Assembly: GCA_008921705.1 (NCBI GenBank)
Contig: VFFE01006811.1
Location: forward strand, 539,184-603,183
Length of the DNA stretch: 64,000 nucleotides
DNA from: Burhinus oedicnemus
Lineage: Eukaryota; Chordata; Aves; Charadriiformes; Burhinidae
Reading direction: 5' to 3'
Positions 34,246 through 46,816 of this stretch are shown piece by piece. Made by a program: the position numbers and the translations under genes. A model generated the notes under the pieces. The model saw nothing but the letters and a program-made list of their open reading frames with translations. It did not search any database and was not told where the DNA came from. Each line of letters starts with the position of its first letter. The stretch's first letter is position 1.

Positions 34246-37200
34246 GAACAATGGTCTCATATAAAGGTCCTTCAAACAATATGTTTTCAGTGATGTCCAC
34301 AAATCCTGGGAGCTTTGGTATCCCTTCCACTATCTGCTTCCATTTAGACCTCACACTGGACAAGGGCAATATGAACTACTGTTACCACCCCTTGCGGGGG
34401 AATCTGTAGCACGCTGGAGCTGCAGCCTTCACAGCTGGTGAGGTAGGACTGCCCCAATGAAGCGATCTACTTGGTCTGTATCGGCCACTTCCAGTGCCCC
34501 ACCCTCTGCCTTTCCATTTTACATTTGCTGTGTCATACATTTCCCATATGAACCCTTTTCTAAGGAACCAGCAAAGCTAAACTTTAAATGGAGAAATATA
34601 TAAAGCTTATATAATAATTCTCCTTAATCAGCATCTGCTGATGAGTTTTATATTTTATGACACTTTCTCAGTTTATATTTACTTACCGTATCTATAAAAA
34701 TGGCAATAAATCCCATAAATGTTCAGCGCACAGATGAGCGTTGCTGTGAATTCCAAGATGCAGCTCCTGATTATATAGCACACAGAACGATGAAGAACAC
34801 ATAAGTAACTCAGTGGAAAATGGGAGCCATACTTGGGCGCATATTTTTTGTTGTTTGCATCAGTGATATGCAAAGGCAATTATGTTTATTGGTGCTTTAT
34901 CAAGCACTCTGGCAGGAAGATGCAGAGACGTTGGAAGAGACATGCTTCATTTCCTAGCTAGTACCTGACTTTCAAGACATTTCAGACAGAGAGAGAACTT
35001 TAAAAATGTTCTCTTTGCTTTTCCCAGTGTCCCATTATAGTACTAGATCTCTGAAAATAATGGATGTATAGTTCAGTGGCTCAGCCTGGGGAGGATAGAA
35101 ATATTTAGGTTGCTACCATTCTTTTTCCTAAGGTTTCATATAATTTTGAGGTCATAAACCTGTAAATTTTTTATCCTTAAAAAAAGTTACATCTATTTTG
35201 AAAAGGAAGCAAGGTGTTGAAAGAAATCAGAAAAAAACCTCAAAAACAAGCTATCCAAACTTTAAACTTCAATATTTTCTCAACCTTGTTTTGAATTAGT
35301 CTTGGACTTCTTGAGTCCATGCCAATTCAGCCAAGCGTACCTGTGCATGACAATGGTTCAGTATGTAGGACACCCGCGTTGCAGACAGAGGATGCATGAC
35401 ATACCCTTCTTTTTGGGGTCTTTCCAATTGCTGCTGTCCCTGCCATCTGTCCGTCACTGTGACCACTCCCTTCTGCTTCCAGAGGAGCATTAGCAGCAGT
35501 GACCAAAATCATAAGCAGGGCTGGGATGCACACGTCTCTTCTGCGTTTCTGCTTATAGCCCTGAGCTTGAGTGGAAGCTGGGCAGATAACACAGAGTAAT
35601 AATTGTGCTCTAATGTATAATTCTTACTGTGTTTTGCAATAGCATCTCCTTGTAGACACATCATTAAAGGCACACAGGTGCCTATCTGTAGTTCTGTTCA
35701 GCCTTCAGAATGTAACATTTGATTAAATTTTCTTGGTTTTTCATAATTTATTCCCCCAATACTTTATGATTTGCATGGATTTAACATAAATTTAAGATGT
35801 CCGAAGACCACTAAGGAAAAAAAATGCTAGAAAAGAGCTACCACTGCTTGATCGGTATCTCTCAAATTCAGTTGGTTACAGACTTTTTAACTGGAAGATA
35901 GTTCTTGCTATTATTCTTGACCATTCATGCAGAATTTTGTCTCTAAATTCTATAGCTAACTGAATAGAGAAAGTGCAAAGAATTAGATTAATTAGACATA
36001 CTACAGCCAGCCTTACATAATTAATTAATATATCAATCAGCCACCTAGTCATCGTTACTCAAATTACTATTGGGAGTTTTGTTTTTATTCTGAATATGAA
36101 GATATTATTTGGCTTATGAGTCTGCTTAAATGTGTAAGTGCAAACACATTTCTAATTTTTTTGTCAAAGATCAAACCACTGGGATTCCCCAAACAGTGGG
36201 GAACACTGCCCATATTGTTTTAAGAATTGACATAGCCTGGGCAAATACAGAACAATTTCTAGCTGGCACATTCAGATAGTCTCATATTAAGGAAATATAT
36301 AGGCCAATGATGGATAACAGCTGAGGATGTTAAAATATATAAGGTCTATTACCGAAAGACATCAATTAATTACTATGCAGAAATTCAGAGAATATATCAT
36401 ATTATCTTGAACACAGTTTTCATTACTACCAACATTATTCTCGATTTGCATTGGATGCTGGAAATGGCAGGTGGATAAAGCAGAAACCTGTGGGGTGCTT
36501 TTGCAAATATTATAGAAACAAATATGTTGATTAAAAATTCATCACAGTAGCCTGTCAGAACACCTTCTTGTAGACATAAGCTGAATATGCTCCCACGACC
36601 CAAAATGACCTATGCTTATCCAAGCTAGTCCCCACTTCTTCACAATTTTTGTATTAGCACTGAACTGCTGTAGCCACTGAGCAGGACTCTGAGGTACCAG
36701 ACTACAAACGCAGATAAAAGAATTCTTGAGTTAAATTCTTGACATAAAAGAGTTCTTGAGAATTTATGATTTACTCCTCCATCTTCTGCAGATGCACGTC
36801 CTGCTTTGGCAGGGGAAGAGGTGCAGCCTCCCTTCTCAGCCAAGTCTCTTTGGACAGCAAGGGCTTGACTTTTCCCAATTATCACGTCTGTAATTTGGTT
36901 TTCCACTGCTGACATCAGTGTACCCTCGAAAACGTGCAGGCCTTGAGAAAGCAGATCGGTGGGAATCCCCTTGCCCTTAGCACGTTCTGCGAGTGTGAAA
37001 TGGGCAGGATGGAGAGGTGGAGGCCAAGCAGGGCCCAAGGACCCTCCTAAGGAGATTCAGGACCTCAACAGCTGGGATGATACCCATGTCCTGCACAGGG
37101 CTGTGTGGTTTATAGCCGCATCTCTAGTCCTACTCCAAGCCATCTTGCTTTCAACAGCTGGTTGCCTCAGCCTCAGGGTTTTGTTGTTTTGTTTTGTTTT

Positions 37201-38199
37201 GTTTTAAACTGCAGTCTCTGAACCCCGGAATTTCTACGTATGATTACTGAGGGGTTTACAAAAAGTAGCCATGAAAAGCAGAACTACTGTCCATGGGTTT
37301 CACCCTTTAGGGTCCACAGCTCCATTGGAAAAACGGCAAGTCTCTGCAGGCCAGAGAAGTCCCCTCTCCTCGGGGCTGCTGGGTTCTCCTCCTCCAACTG
37401 CCGCACCCGCTCCCCTCCCTCATGGGTCTCCTCAATCTCCCTGTCCACAGGGACTGGTAAAACCCCTTGAGCCCATCCTGTGCCTAATCCAGAAGGGTCT
37501 TTAGCAGTGATGCCTGTACTTTTTAGATGACAAATAATTGATAAATCAGACCACTAGCTCTCAGTTAATTTACTTGCAGAACAGATTTAGACCCCAATAA
37601 CTGAAAACAACTTGTACATTACAGCCTATCCAGAGATGTAGATGGTTATGGGGTCTGCAGGATCAATACCAATTCACAGAGGATGCTACCCAGGACCTGC
37701 TGTGAGGAGTTTCATTTCTGGCTTTAATGAAACTTGCATTCTACATTTGGTCAACAAGATTTCTTGCAGCAATAAACTGCACTTTCCACAGTGTGCCTCT
37801 GCTGTGGGAGCAATAATGCACTAAGCTCCATAGCTTGTTGCTTCACAGGAGAAGTCCCAGGCTATTAAAGTAACTATCTCTACCCACCAGCTGTACAAAT
37901 AATTGTTCAGTAGTTCTTTAATAACTGTTAAATATCATTATTTAAATATCTATATTGATATAAATATTCAGCAAATGAAATGTTAATATTATTAAATATT
38001 AAGCAATTTTAAGATTGTCCCACGAACTTAATTGGTCTGGATGAAAAACTGACTTTTTTCCTCTATAGCATAAGGCATGAATGTTCAGCTCTTTAATATT
38101 AGAGAGCTCAGCTGGTTTCAGTGAACTTTAAAAATCCAGCTTACTGTATCACACTTTACACTTACATCTTACCGCTTGTGCTTACGCATAAATGCAGGT

Positions 38200-38420
38200 A
38201 TAAAATTTGTTATTGATTGCATTTTATTAGGAAAGTCTGAAGTCCTACAACAGGCTAGCAGAGAACATGACACATTATGTTGAATGATGTCTCCATTATC
38301 TTATCTTTTCTGTTGGGCTTTAGTAGTGCAAATGCTCATGTGGTGGCTTGATATGCAAATAACAGAAATGCATTCAGATCATACGTACGGAAACAACAAC
38401 CACATTCCCTGATGTGTTTG
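38200..38420. promoter_or_regulatory. Candidate enhancer patch (tandem GATA sites and octamer)
   Basis: TTATCTTATC (38296-38305) is two adjacent GATA sites on the minus strand. A perfect POU octamer ATGCAAAT lies at 38353-38360, 50 bp further. The grouping in one short patch without open frames is suggestive of an enhancer, but each motif is short and single matches are frequent. Confidence 0.2.
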
Positions 38421-41400
38421 TCAGGCTGCTCACTCAATGGCCACCAACGTAAAATGGATAGGAAAAGCCCCAAATCAGGAGGCAATCAGGCAGAGAGCTT
38501 GCAGTGCTGCCAGGACACACAAAAATTATCAATTCTAGCCCAAGGCATCACATGGTAAAGCAACAAGCTCATACATCTTCCCTAGGCAATTCTAGCATCT
38601 TCATATCTGAAGTGCCGTGATTGCACCCATCATTACCAGGAAACTGGCAAAATTAGAAAGTATTCAGAGTAAAGCAGCAAAATTGCTCTAGCAGCTGAAT
38701 GGTTAAATTACAACATAAAGATTAAAAATCAGAAAGATATATAGTTTGAGTAAAAAAATGTGCTGACAGTAATGTGTAAAATTAATTGGCTTATAAAATC
38801 ACAACGATGTTGAATATTTATTTAGCAAGATGCACAAAACAGTAATTAGGAGTAATGGGATATAAAGAGGAAAGATGATGTGTTGGACAGTTATCAGAAT
38901 GTGTGTCAAAGCATAATTCATTAGATTGTGAAAAACGCTAACACTGAACATGATGGAATACCAATATTTTGCAAATTAAAGATATACTAGGCAAAGTACA
39001 AAAATAGTGTCAGGAAAAATCAGGCTGCTCTGACACCATTTTTTTTGTTTTCTGCTGCAGCTGTATAAAGTATCACTCAGGAAAGCAACGAAATTACACA
39101 GACAGAAATGACAGGGATGCCACCAGCTCGTTCTACAGCTAGAGAAGACCCAATGCAATTATGACGGGGGACAGTTCCTGTACTATTATAGCTAGATTCA
39201 ATCAGAAGTGCTTATATATTTGGGCTTAAAATATTGGTTCTCTGACCCAAGTTATCAACCACTCTTCAGTTCCCACGTGAGTCGCCTGCATTGGACTGCC
39301 ATTTGAAAATCAGCCGCAGCCCTGCCAGTGACAGCGAATGGTGGTGCTCCATGGAAATATCCTGTAACAGCGATACAGTCACGCCTGTGACAGTCAGGAC
39401 GGGCTCAGGCACCTGCGCTGTGCCACCCAGTCATAACCCAGGTGAACTGAACCACTTTCAGCAATCACAGATTTAGAAAAGCTAAGCAAAAGGAAAAAAA
39501 CCCACTGTGATCTTCTCAGCTTCTCTGCCAGTATAAGCTTCTTGCCAGCAACGAATCAAAAAGAGTAAATAAAAATATTTTTTCTCCACCAAATAATGCA
39601 TTCAGCAGAATGCTATTTGCAGCACTTCACTAGAGAGGTTCTATTTAAGTGAGGGAAAATGAAAAAAGTTAAAATGAATTTTCATGTAAGATTTTTTTTT
39701 TTATATTTATGAAATGGTTAGCTTATTTTTTGAAACATTTTTAAATTTTAAATTGACAACAATTACAGAAAAAAGGTTTACAAGAAAGGTTAAATAACAC
39801 ACAAATGAAGCATTTCACCCATTATCCTGAAGTTGAGCAAACCATTCTGATTTATCCCACAACGAATCCTCTATTATTTATGCAGCTTTAATTCTGAATC
39901 ATTGCCTCCAACTAGGATGTGCAGAATTTTGCTAACAGAACTTCTCCTGGCATGCAGGCGAGAGATGATTTTTCTGTCTAGTAGACCAATCCCTTAAGTA
40001 GCTTTACCCTTTATCACCTTGAGAAGGGATCAGTGCCAAGCACAGGCCAAGCATTTATTTTCCATAAGTAATAAACTTGCAATTATGGTCATCGTACAAA
40101 ACATGCTTTGTCTTTTTACAGTTATAAAGGGGAAAGGCAACAGTGATTTATATTTTGTTAAACAATGCTGCTGGCTGCTTTGTAAACAGAAATGTTCAGA
40201 TGATCTGAACACACCTGGGGATACATTCATCACTGGACTCGTAGTATTTTACCATTCCCAGGTCTATTTTAAGTTATGAACATATGCAGAATCTGGAATA
40301 TGGTTTCAGAGGAAAAGTAAGCACAGCAGATTGATGAGAGGTTTGCAATTTTCTAGTCACTCCATTAGCATTCTGTTGAGTCTAAATTGGCATCCTTAGG
40401 CTCCTGACTAGAAGTGCTATTCAGAAATTAGTTACGAGGAACCGTTACAACAAATCTGTGGTACTTAATGTTTTGTCTCAATCATTTTTTTTTGCTCAAA
40501 TTCAGTAGTGTTGGCTGTAAGAAGCCTAACATACAAGGCAGGGTACTATCTCACAGGCATTCAGAATTAGATACAGAATATCCAAGGGTTCCCACAAATA
40601 ATATTACTGATCTGTGGATGGTTCTCTATTTACAGTATATAATACGATCATTGAAGAATATAAGCTCAATGTAACATTAGAGATGATTTCATGGTGAAAT
40701 TGTGTTTTGATTGAACTTCCATGTTGAATTGTTTCAGTATTTGTGTAAAGCACAAAGCAAACCAGCTGTTCTTTGGCATCGGCTAATAAAAATCTATGAC
40801 TTAGAGTAAACAATAAAAAGTAATCTGCCTACTCACTGCAAATTAAACACAGAGCAGTAGCTTTAAGATGATGTATATAGGAATAAAATTCATCAAATAG
40901 CACTCCACATATAAGGGCTTGAATTAAATCAGCATTTTGAATGGACAAAGTGATACACAGTGGCCAGTTCAGCACTATCGCAGGCATCTCCTTTTGTTTC
41001 TGCAATGAAGCATTAAAAAAACCACTCTAAATCAGAGCAGCCATAAGGCTAAATGACCTGTGGTTTTGACCTACTGTGTTCTCAGGCCTTGATAATAACG
41101 CAAGGAGTGAAAACAACAGTACACTTCCGAGAGGAGCATGCCTCATGCCTCAGCCTGCACATACTGCCTTTCTGTCAACATCTCAGAGAAATGCCAGCAT
41201 GTGCTTATTTTACCAGAGTGCGTGCATGCACGTGTGTGTTAGCAAATAATCTAGTAACAACAGATGTACCGTAATTATGACTGAGCTGATTAAATTTCCA
41301 GGAAGAAATGACTTCTTTTTCTGTAATGGTTATTTCCATTGCAATTCAAACCTCAGTACTGGATACAGTAGGAGTCCTGAAATTTAACAGAAAAAGGATT

Positions 41401-43618
41401 GCAGCCTTAAGTAGACGAAATACTTTGCTAATTGCTGCTTAATGTTCTGGGATTTAGAGATCGCGTGTGCTGCCAGGGTATGAAGGCAGCCTGTGGCACT
41501 GGCGGCGATGGGGGCTGTAGAGGTAGGTACTCTTACTACGCTTCAGAGGAGGCCGTATCCTTTAATGGCTAATAGTAGTCTTACGCTTGCCAGAGTGTTC
41601 CTGCTGCAGAAGTCAAAAGTATGGTTTGACAGCTCCAACCAGAGATCTCTATTCTCTCTTTGCTTCTATGAAACTTCCCCATGAAAGCAAAATTTTCTCA
41701 GCATCGGTTTCCATCCGTACAGGCTCACAAAAAGGATCAGCAAGAGACCAGGCCGTACCTTCCTCAGGCCACGCCACAACACATCACATTTCAGAGGACC
41801 AAAGCAGAGGAGAATAAAACCTTAGCACTGAAGTCAAGAGAGGACCCTCCTCTTCCTGAACCTCTTTAGCACATTCTCCAGTGGTACATCAAATGGGGCT
41901 GAAATGGTTCTCAGGGGTTTTACTTAGAAATGAACACAGTAGAAGTGGCTTCATACTTACAGAAGGTCTTTATCTACTGTGGACCTCAAAGCACAGGAGA
42001 AGCCTCACTGCTTAGTGAAGGAATATTTCTACGGACCAACCTTGCAATGAAGTGTTTTCAATTTACCAGCCTTTTCCCGTAGACAGTAGACAAAATAGAC
42101 AGTCTTCTTTATAGTCCACACACTTTTACAATATGACAATGGCTGGTATCTTCTGTTGTTGTATTTTGCTGTGAATTTTCACCAAAACCAAAAGAAAGCC
42201 TTCCTTCTGCTGGTAGTCTTAAAATACATGACATAAATTGGACCACTGAGCTGCAGGAACAGAAGGAAAAGGAATTGCAGTATTTCTGTGCTCCTGAACT
42301 CACAGCAGAGTTCAGCACTAGGCTGATGCTTGTTCTTTGCCTAGGTTTTTGGATTCTTCCCTTAAATTTTGTTGTAAGTGCTAGAGGGAGTTAGGAGTGA
42401 TGTACATGGACGAAATGATCTTGTGCTTACAAATATTGTGTTTCAAAAAACCAGAGCTTATGAACTGTATTTCTGAAATACATTACGTACCTTGAAGTTT
42501 TATGGATCCCCAATGTGCTTTATTTTGAGATTAGTAGGGCTCTTTCAGGCAGGGACAATAAGAATTGTGAAGAGACTGCATTTTATTTTCAGAGACTATA
42601 ACTTTTTTTTTTCTCGCTTAAAGTGACCAACTAGCAGGAGAAACATTTTAGAAGAAGCTTAGACTTTATTTTAATCAAGATTGATGAAATTATTTATGTT
42701 TCAGAAGAGACAGAACAGGAAAGATGGGAGAAATAATAACCATTTTCCATTTAAATATCCACTTTCTTCCCTGAAGGGATTCCAGAGCACTTTACAAGCC
42801 ATCAGACTTAGTATGCCACAGGGACCACTTGTGTGAAATGCCGTGTCCTCTGGGGTGGAGCCGAGCAGGCAGTTTCCTTGCACGTAGTAGCAAAATATAA
42901 TGCATTATCACAGAAACCGAGAAATACCTTCTCCAGCTAAAACCAGTTAAGAGGAGCTGTAGTGCAGCATTCCTGATGCCTCATCAGTCTATACAGCAGA
43001 GTTAACGACCTGCAGTTACACTGTCCTTGAGCCCAAGGGCAGCCCTCCTTGCCCAGATGTGTACCCACCTGCCGCAGTGCAGTGAGGGTCCTTCCCCTGC
43101 CACGGTGCTCGGGGCCGTACGGCTGTCTGTCCCCCTCAGCTTCTTCTGAGATGAGTCGTGACAGTTCCTATTACTGCAGGAAACCTCATATATAGCCTCC
43201 ATCTCCCTGGGTCTCAAACTCCCATCCTAAAAGTACTTCCCCGCGGCTACCCCTTTTTGTGTTCTGTCTACACGGTTTGTAAAACCTCGGGGACAATTTC
43301 GAGCATAAAAAGGTACCTCGCCACACAGCTCAACATCCTCAAAAAAATCTCCAGAATTTAACTGTTTTCATTATGTTTCTAAAATGCTTCCTATTCCTAC
43401 GGCTAAAGGGAGAGGTTCTTACTCATAGCTTACATATGAACCTCACCTCCCTGCAGTCTTCCCGATCTGGATAGCTGCCAAAGTTGCACTATATTAAACC
43501 TCCTTCTGGTTACAGGTACACGGCGAGTTGCAAGAATGTGCACTGGGACACTGGTGTATTGGACAGCCCTGATTTCAGCAAGGCAACTCAATTCTCCTCT
43601 GCCTAAGGCTGAGATGCA

Positions 43619-43632
43619 GCGCCCTCTGCAAG
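43619..43632 (-). promoter_or_regulatory. CTCF-like binding site, reverse
   Basis: On the minus strand the sequence reads CTTGCAGAGGGCGC, with the strong central core GCAGAGGGCGC and 12 of 14 matches to CCASYAGRKGGCRS. The direction is opposite to the site at 22114-22127, so the two would face each other over 21.5 kb. Occupancy is not known. Confidence 0.4.
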
Positions 43633-45619
43633 GGAATGGGCTCCCACCAGTGGGTGGACAGATACTGAACTGCTTTCTCTGCTTATTAAGATCATTGTTA
43701 ACAATTTTTCTTCCAGTGAAAGACTCTGACATTTTCATATTTCTCCTAAAACCCAGTGGAGTACATCCATTTCTAAATTTATGAGGAAGAAGAATTCAAA
43801 AACATTTCATTTTAGAAAATCCTACAATTCATCAGAAAGCTTTATTTTGTTGGTGTCAAGATGGTTCATGTTGTCACTGTAAATGTAACATGTAATTATA
43901 CAGTTCAGAATCAATCTTTTAAAAATTAAAATAAATGAAGTTTCAGTGACATGAAAACATGTTGGAAAGAAAGCAAAATAAAAGTAGAACTGAAACAAAA
44001 ATAAAGAAAATTAAATACTATTTAAAACTGTTGAAAATTTCATTGAAATTAAATGTTTTATCCAAAACATCCCAGTGTTTTTGAAAAACCTTTTTTCAGT
44101 AAAAAGGCCCCTCGTTCATCAGAGTTTTTCCTTGCCATAGCACCTCTTAGTTATAACTCCAGATAGTAGATGCTTTTTGTCACATCCTGGTATGGGTGAG
44201 AGACTTTGAATAGCTTCCAAAAGGAGCTTATTTTGAGGAGTCTTCTTCCAGATCATCTCCAAAACGCTTTGGGAATTATCATAAACAGTGAGAAATTCAG
44301 AACTGATTAGCCAGCATAATTAAAATAAACGCAAGAGACAATTATTTTTGCCTTTGAGAAGCAGTACTTTCTTATCGTCTCTGCCTAAAAGTCCTGTATG
44401 CTGTTGATTTACATCTGTAGAGGATTCTGACTGTCAAAATGAGCCTTTGATGGAAAATGAGCAGCATCACTTGTTGAATCCGGCAGCCTTTTTATGTAGT
44501 CAAACAGTTAACGTAATACCCCTGAGCAGCACAGTGTAAAGAACTGAAGACAGATCTGTCTGCTTGCGCCTCAGGACGCTGGGTATACACTACCAAAGTT
44601 TAATATGCTTAGGTTGCAACCCTACTGCTAAATGCATCCAGTCCAAGGAGTTAACCATAGCCCTAAGCAAACCGGTAAAGAGTGGAAAATATTTTTGCTG
44701 ATCAGGGCTAGCCCGTTTTAAGTAGGCTCAGGGGTAGCTTTGTCTACGCAGTAACCTTGTTGCCTTGAGACATAATGATTTAATTTATTTTTTTTTTCTG
44801 TGAGGTTTTTTTAAGTTAAATTCAGTTTATATATGGTTTAAATTGTGTTGCAGGTCACTTACCTGAAATTTTTATAATCTGGAACTGAGGGTAGGCATTG
44901 CAAGTCCTTGGAATTTGTCAGGACTTTCTATCACTAAAGACGGGTGAGCGTAGAGGTGCAGCCCTTTAGGTGTGGGGTGGTCCCTGACACGGGATGCATA
45001 CAAGTGTTGTCTCAGTGGCTCTGGCTGGTTCACTGTAAAAGAAATCCCAAAAGCAAACTAACATCCATGCAATGCAGACAGTAAGGACACAGGATCCAGT
45101 GCTTGCAGTGAACTCAGGAATTAAATTATGTGGCAGGGTAGACAAACCCTAAAAAGAAATAAATTACACGGTTAAGCGTACTTGTCTGTCACATGATCAC
45201 CAGAATGGAAAGGAACTGCAATTACGGGCTGCTGACAAAGTCACCATGGAGTGAATTTCAGTTATCACTCATGTAGCTTTTCTTATTTCCATAATAAAGT
45301 TCTTGTTCCTTCACACATAGACTCAGTGCTTACGAATGGGGAAATGTTGCTTACTGAGAGTTCCTCAGGGAAATAATTCCTGATTCCAGAAACTCAGACA
45401 GTTATGCTCCTTAGGTTCAAGGGGAATGTTTGCTATTTGAACTAGTTCCCTGTAGCTGATGTCATTTTATAGCAGGCTTCCCGCTTTTCAACCAAACACA
45501 GGATTTTACACTAGCAACCACGGATGGTACTAATTTATATTTAGATACGTGAAAGTTAGGTGCCAGTGTGAGGAGTTCATCTAAAACACTCTCCATAACA
45601 AGTGGAGAAACTTGTTCAA

Positions 45620-46816
45620 ATCAGCATCTGGTGGATGAAGGAAAGGCTGTGGATGTTGTCTACTTGGACTTTAGTAAGGACTTCGACACAGTCTCCCACA
45701 GCGTTCTGCTAGAGAAGCTGGCAGCCCGTGGCTTAGGCAGGTGTACTCTTCACTGGATTAAAAACTGGCTGGATGGCCAAGCCCAGAGAGTTGTGGTGAA
45801 TGGTGTTAAATCCAGCTGGTGGCAGGTCTCAAGCGGTGTTCCTCAGGGCTCAGTGTTGGGGCCAGCCTTGTTTAATATCTTTATTGATGATCTGGATGAG
45901 GGGATTGAGTGCACCCTCAGGAAGTTTGCAGATGACACCAAATTAAGCGGTACTGTTGATCTGCTTGAGGGTAGGAAGGCTCTGCAGAGAGATCTGGACA
46001 GACGGGATCGATGGGCTGAAGCCAACGGCACGAGGTTTAACAAGGCCAAGTGCTGGGTCCTGCACTTTGGCCACAACAACCCCAGGCAATGCTACAGGCT
46101 TGGGGAGGAGTGGCTGGAAAGCTGCCTGGCAGAAAAGGATCTGGGGGTCCTGGTGGACAGCCGGCTGAACATGAGCCAGCAGTGTGCCCAGGTAGCCAAG
46201 AAGGCCGATGGCACCTTGGCCTGTATCACGAACTGTGTGGCCAGCAGGAGTAGGGAAGTGATCGTGCCCCTGTACTCAGCGCTGGTGAGGCTGCAGCTTG
46301 AGTCCTGTGTTCAGTTTTGGGCGCCACAGTATAGGAGGGACATTGAGGTGCTGGAGCGTGTCCAGAGAAGGGCAACAAAGCTGGTGAGGGGTCTGGAGAA
46401 TATGTCTTATGAGGAGCAGCTGAAGGAATTAGGATTGTTTAGTCTGGAGAAGAGAAGGCTGAGGGGAGACCTTATTGTTCTCTACAGCTGCCTGAAAGGA
46501 GGTTGTAGTGAGATGGGAGCTGGTCTCTTCTCCCAAGTAACTAGCGATAGGACAAGAGGAAACGGGTTCAAGTTGCGCTAGCGGAGATTTAGGCTGGACA
46601 TTAGGAAAAAATTTTTCACTGAAAGAGTTATCAGCCATTGGAACAGGCTGCCCAGGGAGGTGGTTGAGTCACCATCCCTAGATGTGTTTAAAAGTCGTGT
46701 AGATGTGGTGCTTAGAGACATGGTTTAGTGGCAGACCTGGTAGAGTAGGGTCAATGGTTGAACTAGATGATCTTAAAGGTCTTTTCCAACCTAAATGATC
46801 CTATGGTTCTATGATC
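45620..46816 (+). mobile_element. CR1 non-LTR retrotransposon, 5'-truncated copy with RT core
   Basis: About 1.2 kb of a CR1 element: the second half of ORF2 (from near 45628), then an 88-bp 3' UTR (46729-46816) ending in a degenerate octamer tail near 46795-46816 (ATGATCCTATGGTTCTATGA). The 3' UTR includes AACTAGATGATCTTAAAGGT, a CR1 signature. The 5' edge is placed where the protein match begins (LVDEGKAVD) and is accurate to about 10 bp. The endonuclease domain and the first part of the reverse transcriptase are missing. The element is inert, though better kept than the other two copies here. Confidence 0.97.
45628..46728 (+). pseudogene. CR1 ORF2 fragment: reverse transcriptase with intact catalytic motifs, one stop
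   Basis: The frame runs from 45628 to the natural stop at 46726-46728, interrupted only by TAG at 46579-46581. It contains the RT palm motifs: [11 protein letters not shown] with the first catalytic Asp (near 45667), [10 protein letters not shown] (45838-45867) and KFADDTKL (45922-45945) with the Asp pair. CR1 thumb and tail blocks follow: [58 protein letters not shown], and after the stop [14 protein letters not shown]. The TAG sits where CR1 relatives usually have a codon such as CAG, so one C-to-T change explains it. The apparent start upstream (a GTG at 45568) lies in flanking DNA. Without the N-terminal endonuclease, no working protein is expected. Confidence 0.94.

Larger units (their letters stand above)
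34246..45619. other. Long non-coding stretch, no gene seen
   Basis: Eleven kilobases, mostly AT-rich, without a recognisable gene or interspersed repeat. The longest frames (132 codons at 36640-37038 minus, 102 codons at 43430-43738 minus) have no known motif and are overlapped on the other strand. GTTTT is repeated four times at 37186-37205. A perfect 12-bp palindrome CGTGCATGCACG lies at 41221-41232. A GC-richer patch near 43020-43330 has scattered CpGs. The patch at 38200-38420 and the CTCF-like site at 43619 are listed separately. Confidence 0.55.

Noticed and set aside
33956..34369. 137-codon minus-strand frame
   Set aside because: It lies mostly inside the solo LTR, whose sequence and promoter signals explain it; LTRs of this kind do not encode protein.
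45568..45627. Upstream part of the long plus-strand frame as the start of a real protein
   Set aside because: The frame begins at a GTG in flanking DNA and the CR1 protein match starts only near 45628, so the N-terminal 20 residues are an accident of the insertion point.
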